This document shows positions 22,908 to 33,752 of a DNA stretch of 64,000 nt, in pieces. The notes beneath the pieces are model-generated. The model ran no database searches and was not told the DNA's origin. It saw nothing but the letters and a program-made list of their open reading frames with translations. The position numbers and the translations under genes are program-made. The DNA is from Nymphaea colorata. Taxonomy: Eukaryota; Streptophyta; Magnoliopsida; Nymphaeales; Nymphaeaceae. The stretch covers positions 29,987,206-30,051,205 of the forward strand of contig NC_045139.1 of the NCBI RefSeq assembly GCF_008831285.2. The letters run 5' to 3'. Positions within the stretch are counted from its first letter, which is position 1, and every line of letters starts with the position of its first letter.

Positions 22908-23489
22908 AGCAGTTTACTTTAGTTTTTATTTTTTATTTCATGATTCATAATTTATTTGTCTTCCATCTATACCAACCACATTTGTAAGGTTGTTGTTTCT
23001 TTTAAAAAAGGAAAAAAAACATATCAAAAGTGAAAAAAAACAAAGGTGTGCTGTCCAATATTCACCAGCCGCATGAAAATCGCTAATCTAATTTAGCAAT
23101 TTTTTGCATAATAAATTTGAGAAAAGAAATTATGCAAAAAGTCGCTCCCTAGAAATGCGAATTCGTACTGGTCCAAATTTAAGAGCCACATTCATTTTGC
23201 AAGAAAACAAAAAGTACAGGCCAGAGCAGATGTGCACACTCGTCTTCCTTCTCTTGTTCACCTCACGATCTTCTGAACATTGCATGGCCACGGAAGGAAA
23301 GATCTGCTTCTTCCTAGCAGGCAGACTCGGAGCTGCCCTTCGTTTTTCTTGAATGATTGCAAGCTACAAAATTACAAGACTTTTTTTTTTTTTTTTTTTT
23401 TAGTAGGAGTGAAAGTGAAGGACAAGCGATGGGTCATCTTCATCATAATAATCATCAAGGCTGCGACCACCGTCGCCATTAATGAAGAA

Positions 23490-24778
23490 TCATGCAGCGA
23501 CGGCAGTCTCTCCATTGCCAGAGGGTTCACAGCCTGAAGGAGGAGCTTTCTTCTTCATTGATGTCATTGAACATTTCTCTTTTCTCTCGTCTATGTTCAT
23601 CTGCTGCTGTCTGCACTCCAGACTGCAATATGCAGTATCTCCCCTGCACATTTGAAACAATAATAGTCGATTTGTGTAGACAAGGCAAAGAAAATTACAG
23701 AATCTAGATGTTGCAGAAGAGAAATGAAAGAAATTTAGGTGGATGGATGATGGGCAGATCTAAAAAGCTCATAACGGAGAGAAAACATAAACATAAACAT
23801 AAAATTGCCGCCTCACCTTCCAGTCGCCTGTGGCTAATTAAGCATCAAATAAGCTAAAGAAATCAGAGAAAGGAGAGGAAAGCTACCATGCAACAGGGTA
23901 ACTTTGAATACTGACAACGGTGAGTGGCCGCTTATAATAATAATGACAACAGTAATAAATTTTTCGTTGTTCAAATCTCTGAATTAAATGATTAGCCATG
24001 AACAATCTAGGCTGTATGTCCAAAAGTCTGATGTTCTTATCAAATTTTGTAGCTAAAGTTGCTGTGAATGTACTATGAGGACGGACTTCCGCATAAACCA
24101 TTAATTGACCTCTTATTTTATGCGTGAGAGAGAGAGAGAGAGAGAAAACTGCAGCTTCATTTTGTTCAAGGTTTGAGAACCAAAAATCGGAAATGATTAA
24201 CCAGAAAGAACACCAACAGAAAGAACACCAAAAAGAAGAAGAACAGAAGATAAAGAAAGAAAACTATTCTTCCCATGCTCCCTTCTCCTCTTCTTAAGCA
24301 AAGAAAGACACCACTTCAAAACTGCAGATCAGAAGGTTCGAACAAAAGGAAAAATTGAAGCAGCAAACTCTGCAACCTTGCCGAAGATGTTACCATAAGA
24401 AAATTGGAAGGAAAAAAGAAACAAAAACAGTGATCTGATAACAGGGGGAGAGAAAAGGGAAGGGGTGTGGGTCTCATACTTGTACATGTAGATGTCGCGG
24501 CCGGGGCCGATCCGGCGCTTGCAGAGGGTGCAGCACCTCAGGAAGTGGGCAGCTCCCTCCATCGCCAAAAAGTCGGCCGAGCTCCGGCGAGGGGATCTCT
24601 GAGGGACGCCCGCAGATGGGAGGCCAGCGCCGGCAGCCCCCGCCTTCTGCTGAAATTGTTGCTGGGCTGCGGTCGCCGCCGCCTCCAGCGCCGACGGTGG
24701 AAACTCCAGGTTCAGCTCGAACTCCGTCAAGCTGGTCGTCCTCCTCATGGATGGACGAGACCTCTTCCCGAGCAACAT
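23490..24778 (-). CDS. FLZ: FCS-like zinc finger (FLZ/DUF581) protein
   Basis: A 150-residue FLZ protein in two exons, 24,778-24,480 and 23,643-23,490. Plant FLZ proteins act as scaffolds that bind the SnRK1 energy-sensing kinase through this finger. The N-terminus carries the conserved MLLGKRSRPSMRRTTS and a short FELNLEF motif. The zinc finger spans about 79-114: C83-x2-C86, then DIYMYKGDTAYCS with C106 and C110, then RQQQM. The intron (24,479-23,644; GTATGA donor, GTGCAG acceptor) splits the Lys codon inside DIYMYK-GD, a position common in this family. The Ala/Gln-rich middle (31-60) and the Lys-rich tail are low complexity. A gene model without splicing would lose the second pair of zinc cysteines. 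Confidence 0.94.
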
Positions 24779-25130
24779 CCTCTCTCCCTCTCTCGCCTTC
24801 CTGACGATCTAAAGTTAAGGGCGGAAGGCGGCTGTGGGCTGAGAGGAGGAGGCCAACGGTTTTCCGGCGGTGGGAAAGAACTAATCAAGGAGAATGAAAG
24901 GAGATCGAGAGGGCGAGATAAGAGCGTCTGTATCTCGCTCTGTCTGTGTTGTGGTGGTGGGAGAGGAGGAGGAGGAGAGGGAGGGAGAAAATAAAACGAC
25001 GGTGTAAGGAATCAGGACCGTCCTTTCTCTTTCCGTTTCTTTGTCTTTGGGTACCGCACAAAGAGGAGTCCACGTAAGAGAGAACACCCATCACTTTCTC
25101 TCTCTCTCTCTCTCTCTCTCTCTACAATGA
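24779..25130 (-). promoter_or_regulatory. FLZ 5' leader / promoter with CT array
   Basis: Sequence upstream of the FLZ start. It is purine/pyrimidine-skewed and includes a (CT)n run at about 25,096-25,123. On the gene's strand this reads GA-rich. No clear TATA box is seen. Confidence 0.4.
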
Positions 25131-25560
25131 GCGTAATTTTCTATTCAAAATAATGCAAAAGAATTTCATTTATTTAATCTCCTTGCTTTCCTTCCAGTGA
25201 ATTTTTTAGTAACTATTTTCACAAGTGGTAGTCTCATTCATCACCGCAGAAACAGAATTGACTTCCAACCTTTCCGGCGCACTGACCATCGGAAAAGGTA
25301 CTGTCACCTGCAGCTTCGCACCAGTTTCCGGCTCATCGGCCACCGGAAATATGTGGTTGACCTCCACTCTCAGCCCACTCCGGCTGCCTACCCACGTGAC
25401 ATACATGAGAGAGAGCGCGCAACAAAGAGAGAAAGAAAGATTACCCTTAGCAGATGCAGATGTATGAGGAGAGCGTCTCGATTTTCTGGCGCCTGCTTCA
25501 CCTTATTGTCAGTGAATCCAAACCAATAATATGCTCAATATAGAATTAGAAAAATAAATG

Positions 25561-25567
<7 letters not shown>

Positions 25568-25598
<31 letters not shown>
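25568..25598. repeat. (AT)n microsatellite
   Basis: About 15 uninterrupted AT dinucleotides. Confidence 0.95.
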
Positions 25599-25600
<2 letters not shown>

Positions 25601-25990
25601 ACAAGTTGGCCGAAAAGACAGCATATGAAAGCATGCAAACAGTGGCCACATTTTGTATTAAACTTTGACTTGCATCAGTTTGAAGGCCACAAATTTAAAG
25701 TCCTGGCATGGTGGTGACGTCCTTGCGAGCAAAATGACTTTTACTCAACGTTGAACTAAAAAAATGTAATAAATTTGATCAAAATGAAATCATATAAAAG
25801 TTTATGTAATTAGGACTCAGAGAGTATCTATCAACTTTTCTTCATCTCCTTTTTTTTACTGCTAGCTCTCCATACCACAACCTTTGAAGGTGAGATCATC
25901 TAGAACCGCCATCGGTAGCGGAGCCAGAAAAATTCTCTGAAAGCGTACTTGTTAGAAAATAATCAAATTAATTGGATCATTTAATATTTT

Positions 25991-26075
25991 CATTTAAAAA
26001 TAAAAAACTTTTAAGTGACTAGTGTGGGCAGTGGCCCACGCCAATCACAATGTGGGTGCGCCATGACCGCCACCA
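25991..26075. repeat. Dispersed repeat, copy 1
   Basis: It shares an ordered set of words with 28,866-28,941: ATTTAAAAATAAA, TTTTAAG, GACT, GTGTGG, then CCCAC, CCAA, AC and a GCC-rich end. The surrounding bases are unrelated, so this is a dispersed repeat, probably a transposon end. Confidence 0.65.
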
Positions 26076-27185
26076 AAGATACCTTCAAGAGCCGAAGCCT
26101 CTCTCTCCTCCCTCTTACCTCAGGGCTGCTTGGAGACATATGGACTCGTACATACTTTATATAGTTGTGTATTTATGTCACTTAGAATGTGAGCTGTCGA
26201 TTCATTTCCCATGTGTAATGTTTCCTCAAAACGTTCAATTCGTTGCTTACTTTTCACATCTCGTGTCCTTTTGGTAACATTGAGAGACAACCTCGGTCAT
26301 TGTAGCACACCCTTAGCCCCGTACCATTTTTTCTTCACTCCCTTTCAAAACACTTTTTTGCATAAAAACTAATTTAGTAGATGAAAAAATGGGGATATAT
26401 ATATAAAAGATGTTTTATATATTTGACTCAATTTTTAGGCATGAACTAGTATGTTTATTGCCAAACTCTAAGGGCTGTTTGGCTTGATGAACCTGCCCTA
26501 AAAAACATCATAAATTTATAAGACACATTAACAAGTGCTTTATGAATCTGTCTAAAAAAAAGTGATAAATTTATAAGATAATGTAAAAAGTGTTTTGTCA
26601 ATATGTTTCATCTTTTAAAGTCGATTCATCAAACAATAACAATATATTACTACTGTAGAACTGCCCTTAAAGAAACTAAATCCAAATGCAACCTAAAAAT
26701 TACTTTATCAGGTATATTATGTCAAGGGCTCGAGAGGTTCCATGAATTTGATTTAATATTTGAGAAGATATATAAAATAATGTATTATTTTTCCCATTGC
26801 CATACGATCGTATAGAAACCTCAATCCAAATGCAACCTAAAAGTGACTGGATCAACTTAGAGAAAGCAAACTTTTTTTCATCGCTTTCTTCATGCATGGA
26901 GACTACCTTCAAAAAAAATGGATTTGGGTCTAACATGGGGCGAAATTAGAAATTTTTTATGAAGGGAGCAGAATTAAAGTTTCTAAATTTTGACAGTAGC
27001 CGAAATATTATTTTTCAAAACTTTTATATATGACAAGTTAAATTTTTTTAGGTAAACTTAAAAAAAAAATTTGAGGTGGGGTCGAATAATCTTTGGGAAT
27101 GTACTGAAGGAAGTGAACTCCTTTTACACCCTATGCCCTTTGTTTCAACCGCGGTGAAATCTTTGACAAATTTCACTTCACCTGC

Positions 27186-27233
27186 TTTACATTTACATTA
27201 ACATTACAGTTTACATTTACATTAACATTACAG
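27186..27233. repeat. 24-bp perfect tandem duplication
   Basis: The unit TTTACATTTACATTAACATT followed by ACAG occurs twice without change. Confidence 0.95.
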
Positions 27234-27911
27234 TGAGTTGGAGATGAAACATTTTTTTAATAATTTTTTCAAAAGAAACGTCCTCTATACTCTTTTTACT
27301 TTTTCAGATTTTCATATTTGTCTTTGCAAAAAAGTTTTCTTCTTCAATTCAACATGAACAAAAATCGTGGTTAGAACTTAATAATAGAGTCACATAAGGG
27401 TTGATTGATGTGAGCCACAGAGAATAATAATTTCTTTGAAATCACTTAAGATTATATTAAGGTGGTGAATAAATAATGTGATTTTTTTTTACTTAGCGAT
27501 GGTGAGTGCAATTTTCCTGTAGAGCTGTTGGTGGGCCCAGTGGGGCCCGTAGAGCTGTTGGTGGGAAAATTGGCCACGAGGAATCGCTTTCCCGCAATTA
27601 TGAAAAATGACGGCAATTATTGGACTCTGCAACCGTCGGGGAGGGACCCACTGCTTACGCCACAGCAAAAAGTGAAAATGAGAAATTGGTACGAAAAAAA
27701 TAATGGTGCGAGCGAGCCCCACTTGACAGCTCGCCCGTCCTTTGCTAAAATAATAAAACAAAAAAAAAGGTGTGACAGTCTTTTTATAAAAAACAACCTC
27801 CATTTTCAAACAACGAATATGAGCCGTCCGCCAACATCGGTTATATGATATATATACAAACTAAATACATGGTCTTCCTGACACCAAATTTGGGCCGTTA
27901 GATTTTGAATC

Positions 27912-28367
27912 TGGACGGCCCAGATTTCTCCCTTTTTTCATTCTGTCACTTTCCCCCTCTCCCTTTCTCTTACCTTTGCAGGGAAACAAGGCGGGCTCTT
28001 CTCTTCCCTTCACCCATCATCGCCGCCGCCGGACTCCTACCTTTCTCTACCCATTGTGGGTACAGGAAGAGCCTCTACGTCTTCCTCTACCCATCGTGGG
28101 GAAGCCCCCGGCAGCTTGCCCTGCCGTTGCCGGAATGGCAGGAGGAGCCGCTGGGGCTCCCCGAAGCCTCTACCCATCTTTCCTCTACCGACGACGGGTG
28201 GAGGAAAGGGGAGCCGCCCGGTGGCTCCTCCTGCCATCCGATCGGCCCTTTGTCGGCCGCCACCAATGGCAATGGCTTTCTTGGGAGACGGAAGAGGAAG
28301 AGCGGAATCCGGGATAGAGAGAGGGAGAGAGAAGAAAGGAGAAAGTTGAACAAATCTGAGCCGTCCA
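27912..28367. mobile_element. GC-rich foldback element (MITE-like)
   Basis: Outer inverted ends: TGGACGGCCCAGATTTCTC (27,912-27,930) and its near reverse complement GAACAAATCTGAGCCGTCCA (28,348-28,367). An inner hairpin pairs 28,136-28,162 (GGCAGGAGGAGCC, GGGGCTCCCC) with 28,208-28,236 (GGGGAGCC, GGCTCCTCCTGCC), topped by TTTCCTCTACC against GGGTGGAGGAAA. The interior is far richer in GC than its surroundings, which is why several long overlapping frames exist in it; none looks like a real protein. No target-site duplication was confirmed, so calling it mobile is an inference. Confidence 0.55.
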
Positions 28368-28865
28368 TATAACGTGCATTTCATGTTGGAGCCAACTTCC
28401 ACTTGAATATCGAGCTCAGATTCAATACAGTTATGAAATTACGCTACCCAATTCTTATTCATATTTAATGTGCTTGGGTTTCTTTATCAAATTTGGCTAA
28501 ATGAAATCAAAATTAAATTGGTGATCGATATATGTCTGTTCCATTTACTTTTACTTTTATGTGATGTCACTTGTCAATTTGTATGTGTATATATACAATT
28601 GATATAGCCCAGATCACTTAGGTTAGGGATAAATACCAAACTAGTTAAGTTCTTGTTAAAATATATTTTAAACAAAATACAAACATTGTAAACTGTCTGT
28701 GGACACTAATTTAATAGAAAACAAGTCTTAATTTAATATACTTTTATGAAAAATTTTCATTTTTCTACTAGTGAAATTTTAATGTTATAAGTGCTCATTC
28801 ATTTTTCTATTGCTATAAAAGCATTATTACAATCTAAACGATTCATTTAATGTTTAAAAATGTCT

Positions 28866-28941
28866 ATTTAAAAATAAAGAGATTTTAAGAGACTGGTGTG
28901 GACAACTACCCACACCAACCACCATATGGTTCAGCCACTGC
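28866..28941. repeat. Dispersed repeat, copy 2
   Basis: Partner of 25,991-26,075 in the same orientation, sharing ATTTAAAAATAAA, TTTTAAG, GACT and GTGTGG followed by a CCCAC-rich stretch. Confidence 0.65.
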
Positions 28942-29079
28942 AAATCTATGAAAAATGGTTTGCCGCCCATCCAGTCATCCAGGACCAACATCTTGACTGT
29001 GAACTTTACTCATCGCTTCGCTTCATCTCGTTACATTTAACAACATTGCACATACATACATACACATACAGGAGGTCAT

Positions 29080-29372
29080 GAGTTCAATATTCAAGGTACA
29101 TCTCTTTCGATATAATTCAATAAGGTTCTACTTAAACAACAACTTGCATATTATAGAAAATAAAAATGTTACGTCACCTTGAGTAGGGTTGATGGAAATC
29201 ATGGTGGTCTATAATTGATACCTAGTCCAGAATTCAATACTTGGCTACATCTCTTTCAAAATAATTCTACAAGGTTCTACTCAACAACAACTTGCATATT
29301 ATATTATAGAAGATGAAAATGTCACGTCACCACCTCTAGTAGGGTTAATGGAATTCAGGGTGGTCTACTTGT
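29080..29372. repeat. ~149-bp tandem duplication
   Basis: The block TACATCTCTTTC, AAGGTTCTACT, AACAACAACTTGCATATTAT, ACGTCACC, AGTAGGGTT and GGTGGTCTA starts at 29,097 and again at 29,246, with scattered changes and a small insertion in copy two. Confidence 0.88.
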
Positions 29373-31769
29373 TGAGGTTTGTTAAGTTAGCTCGAGGCTA
29401 GTGGGGCTAGGACCTACAATAATGTCAAGCTAGGCCCACACAGTAACTGGGTTTTAATTAGCTCACAACAGAGTCTGAGCTAGGATTTTCTTCAAGGGCG
29501 GACCAACCTTTGGATCTGGGTAGGGCCAAATTGAATTCAAATCCAAAAAATACATAGTGTAATTAAAAAATTATATTTTTTTCAATGTAATTTTTTTTTC
29601 ATTGGCCAGGGTGGAGGCATGGCCTAGGCGGCCCCCCCTCCCTCTGCCCCTGGCTCACAATCAAGAAGCCAGCCAGCTTCACGCAGACCGACAAGATACG
29701 AGCGGTCCAAGCTTGATAATAATTGGGCCGGCGAAAACTTTTTTCTGGCTGGTTGGGCCTGTATTAGCCGACCCCACTTTGCTCGTGAAGGCCCATGGGA
29801 ATAAAACTAGTGGCACTCTTCTTAACATACCCAGAACCCGCTATGCTATGCCTCTTGAAGGTCTATAATTCAATTTTTAGAATCAATTAAGTAGAAAGAA
29901 ATAATTTCCAGCTTCCAGCCAGCTTAATCACTTGGTGAATCTCTAAAGCCTGTGCTTAATTATCTCAAAGGCCATTTTCCACATCTATGCATCATGTTAG
30001 GTATACTGATTAGTGCACACCAAGTGGGTCTATGATCTAAATTCAGTTTCATCAAACAGTTCTTAGGATAAGGATCATATGGATGCAATGCCAATGACGA
30101 ATCTTGCAACAGGACTCAGATCAATGCTTCCCCATTCTATATTGGCAGAAGTTCTGATCTAAACTAGAAAGGTTTTTCTTCTTTTTTCTTTTCCTCAAAG
30201 TGGAAGGGAGGAATGCTAAAGATCCCAAATTCATGACGTAAATATTATATATTTCGAACCAAATATTTCAAATCTTTGTTAGAAATCAATCAAAGATCGA
30301 AAAGCTTGAGGTTTAACATTCCAAACTTTCGGATCACCTCGAACTTAGAAGCATAGCAATCGTCGAGATGTTATGGTCACTTGAAGAAAGATATCGTCTC
30401 TTCAGAAAACATACGATCATGTCGAGAAAGATACCGACATTTTTGGCAAAAACAGTCTCCTACCTTGCTTACTGTTAGCTGAATCATAGTTTAACCATGA
30501 TCAAGTATAAGCCATAGTTAGGTGGAAATTGAGAAAGACCATTATATTATACCTCTAATGCTGTATAAATGCCTGTCACTTTCATATTCTTTGCCAAATG
30601 ACAGTCATATTTCTTGAAAAGAACCTGTTATATGTGCAAAATCTTTGGATTCGTGTTGCATAATAGTCCATTTTGCCAGCAAAATAGAAGGAACCCTCAT
30701 CTGTATGTGGTTTATTTGCATTTCAACGATGTATAGAAAAGGGCAGGAGATCTACTTCCCCAAACAATGGCATAAAAAGCCATGCCTCAGAAAAAAAGAG
30801 AACCCCTTTTATAGCTTTTAGCTGTTCAAATAGACTACTTTGTTTTTCAGGTTGAAAAATGTAAAGATTTCGAGATAGATACACAACTTTCTGCTGCAAA
30901 ATCAAAGTATGGAGAATGAATTCCTAATGAGCAAGACAAGAATACTTAGGAGGTTTATAGCGACAGAACAACGTGGTTGTTCGTTTTTTACAGAAAAAAA
31001 TGGAACAGAAGATGTCTCTATAATTTTTCATCTGGTGGCACTTCAAGGCTGTGTTCTTTTGCAGGGATGTGGACGGTTGGGATATGAATGCGAGATTTTT
31101 TAGCTTTTTGGTTGTGCCAGATTCGACCAAATCCAATCTCCAATTTATGTAAGCATTCGAATCCGAGTAACATTGACATCCTGATCATGATGTCATGGAG
31201 TTTAGTTTTTGGAACTAGCAGCACTATAGATACTTGATGCTACTCTGCAAGAGATAAAATCCTTTCCTTCCACTACTCACATAAGCATAAAGGCTCTCCC
31301 ATTGTTCTCCTTCATGACTTTTCCTAATACTGAAAGTCTCTCCTTTAAGCAATCTCAACAAAGAAAACACTTGTGGAAAAGAGAAGAAAGCAACAGCAGC
31401 AGCGCCTTCCATTCTTTCTGAGTGTGGATTCCTGGTCACCATTGGTTGTGTTTTAAGTGCGCATTTTGTTGGAGAAACACTCATAGATGACCTGTAGATT
31501 CTCTCAACTTCTGGTCGAAATTTGACGCCGAAAGAGCTCGTTCCTTGCCGCCCATGGCTGCTGGTAGGACCATGCTAGGCTGATGTCAAGTGTGCATGTT
31601 AATATGTGGATTGATGCTTTGAAGAACAAAATGCTGAAGATCTGTTGGATTCAGGTTGTGGCCGTGGCTTCTCACAAGCGGAACCTCATGAAACACAAAA
31701 AAGGTGGGCACCTTTTTAGAATCAAGGAAGGCCATCTAATTTCGTATCGGTGATTGTTGAAGACAGACT

Positions 31770-31816
31770 GATTATACAAACTGTGACCTACTTGATTATA
31801 CAAACTGTGACCTACT
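31770..31816. repeat. 24-bp tandem duplication
   Basis: GATTATACAAACTGTGACCT followed by ACTT occurs at 31,770 and 31,794. Confidence 0.93.
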
Positions 31817-32328
31817 GGATGGCTATAAGAAGGTTTCGAGATTTTGATGAGACATACTTCAGCAGGAACTTCGATATGCTACAGACTGCAAGATCAATTA
31901 TACATGCTATAAAATTCTGTTAGGGACCTGGATTTATTCAAACAGATAACTTGATGTGATAAAGCAGATCATATCAGTAACAGTGAGCATGAACACAAAC
32001 AACTCAAATCTGGACGACGTCATCCATTGAGTGAATTCTGATCCTAATATAGATCACCATCAGCAACATGGCTGATTTTGTATGTAACAATGAATGATGA
32101 AGTTGTTTGGTGTTTGTGGTTGCCAAGAATAGATGAACAATGGCACCAACAGCTTTGTCGATTGACAGGAGGTTTAAATTGGAGACGTTCAAACAGAAAT
32201 ATGTGAATCATTCAGTACTTGATCTTCTCTGTTAGTGTATTCAGAAAAAGGCTTGCTTAGATCCAGTTAAATAATGAAAGAAGACAATGTGAATCATGGC
32301 TTATGTGCCAAATTCATAGTCAAACAGC

Positions 32329-32370
<42 letters not shown>

Positions 32371-33752
32371 TCCATGGCCTCTATTACTATAACATATATT
32401 TTGCGTTCCAGGTTTACTTTTCTGAAAAACTGACTGACAGTATGAGCTCAAATTCATTTACAAGCAAGTGATGGATGTCTTGGATCCACATTTGAACCCA
32501 CCGTTTAGATTTTGAACTCTTTGGATTCAATCTGAGTTTTGATGCCTATTTTCGGACTTGGATCCCTTTCTCAAATCAATTTTGAGTAAGTCGTTCCTCT
32601 AATGTTATTCATATGCATGCTTAGGTATTTTTCCTGCAGCTTTTTGTTGATTAATAAACTTGCAGCGGGTTTAAGATCCAAGCTGCTGAAAGTCTATGTT
32701 TGTTTAAACAATGGATGTCACTTAACGCATCAACGGCTGCTTTTATTTTCATTCTAAAACTCATTACTAGATGTTTTCATTTTTTTTTAAAAAATTTCTG
32801 AACTTAGTTCTGATCTTAAGATTCATTTAGAATTGGATTTTTTCTCATGTTATCTATATGCTGTTTTTGGTAGTTTTTAGTGATATTTGATTAATGATGT
32901 CGTTTTGGGTTATTTGTCCGTTTTCTTTATTAGTCTTTCTCTCGTTTGATGAAAGTTTATTTTTTTTTTGCATTTGTTTTGGCAAAATGTATGATTTAAG
33001 TAAATAAGAAGAATATATGTGAAACTTCAATATCTGAATATTCTCTTTCATTTTCCAAAGATGTCTCATTTTTATCCAGCTTTTCGACAAAATATAGATA
33101 GATGTTATAATGCATGAAAATTGATATGTTTTAGAGCCCTTGTTCCAAAAAGTTGCAATCTGCTATATGACCCCTAACTTTAATCACCAAAGACGACATT
33201 TTCAAAAATATTACTCACTCATATAGAAAATTTTAAAGCAAAAAATATTTTGAAAATTTTAACTAAATACTCTTAATATTATATAATTTTTTATTAAAAT
33301 GTGATATATTAAAATTTAAAAAAAAATGTCTTACAAAATAATTAACTTTTCCTGTATTTTGAGAAATCGAAAGCAGGTTTGTTACCATACAAAATACGGC
33401 AAAGATAAAAGCTTTATGTCAATTCTTACTTTCTCAAATTCGGGAACTTATTTGAAACTCGGATCTGATATACAAATTCGATCAACGGAACCCAGTTCCA
33501 GATCCTGATATTATTTAGGCCCTATCAAATCCGACCCGGATACTGATTGAGCACCTTTTTAATCGTTCGGATGCTCAAGTTAGTTTTCGATTGGACTGGA
33601 TCCAGAAAAAGTCAATCCGACCCGCCTTAGCCCCCTGAATCCGTGGAACCTCCCCTTCATCTTCCTCTCCTGCCGTCTCCTCCGCTGCAGTGGACGCGGC
33701 TCCTCTGCAACCGAAGAGAGAGCTAGAGAGATTAGGGTTACCAGGACCGGAA

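Larger units (their letters stand above)
18181..23489. other. Intergenic, repeat-rich, no recognised gene
   Basis: This holds a GAGTTAA/GAGCTCGAGC-rich block (18,290-18,570), AT arrays at 18,709-18,733, 22,365-22,413 and 22,853-22,906, an AATA-rich stretch at 20,078-20,130, and a degenerate GATCCAAAT-type region (20,650-21,080). Frames of 60-100 codons here match no known family and are judged chance. Confidence 0.6.
25131..33752. other. Intergenic, repeat-rich, no recognised gene
   Basis: No known family was recognised. Items seen: an AT array (25,568-25,598), two related dispersed repeats (25,991-26,075 and 28,866-28,941), a 24-bp duplication (27,186-27,233), a GC-rich foldback element (27,912-28,367), a 149-bp duplication (29,080-29,372), a second 24-bp duplication (31,770-31,816) and a (GA)n run (32,332-32,368). 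A small ATG-initiated frame on the minus strand (31,484-31,224, 86 codons) matches nothing I know. Confidence 0.6.

Noticed and set aside
24329-24479. Unspliced C-terminus of the FLZ frame
   Set aside because: It lacks the second zinc-binding cysteine pair, which is found in frame after splicing to 23,643.
27905-28372. Overlapping long frames on both strands as coding genes
   Set aside because: They exist because the foldback interior is GC-rich and poor in stops. They are Pro/Ser/Arg-rich without any domain, and several frames are open at once.
33690-33752. Longer hyccin start at 33,690
   Set aside because: That codon is GTG, not ATG. The first in-frame ATG is at 33,753 and leaves the conserved region complete.
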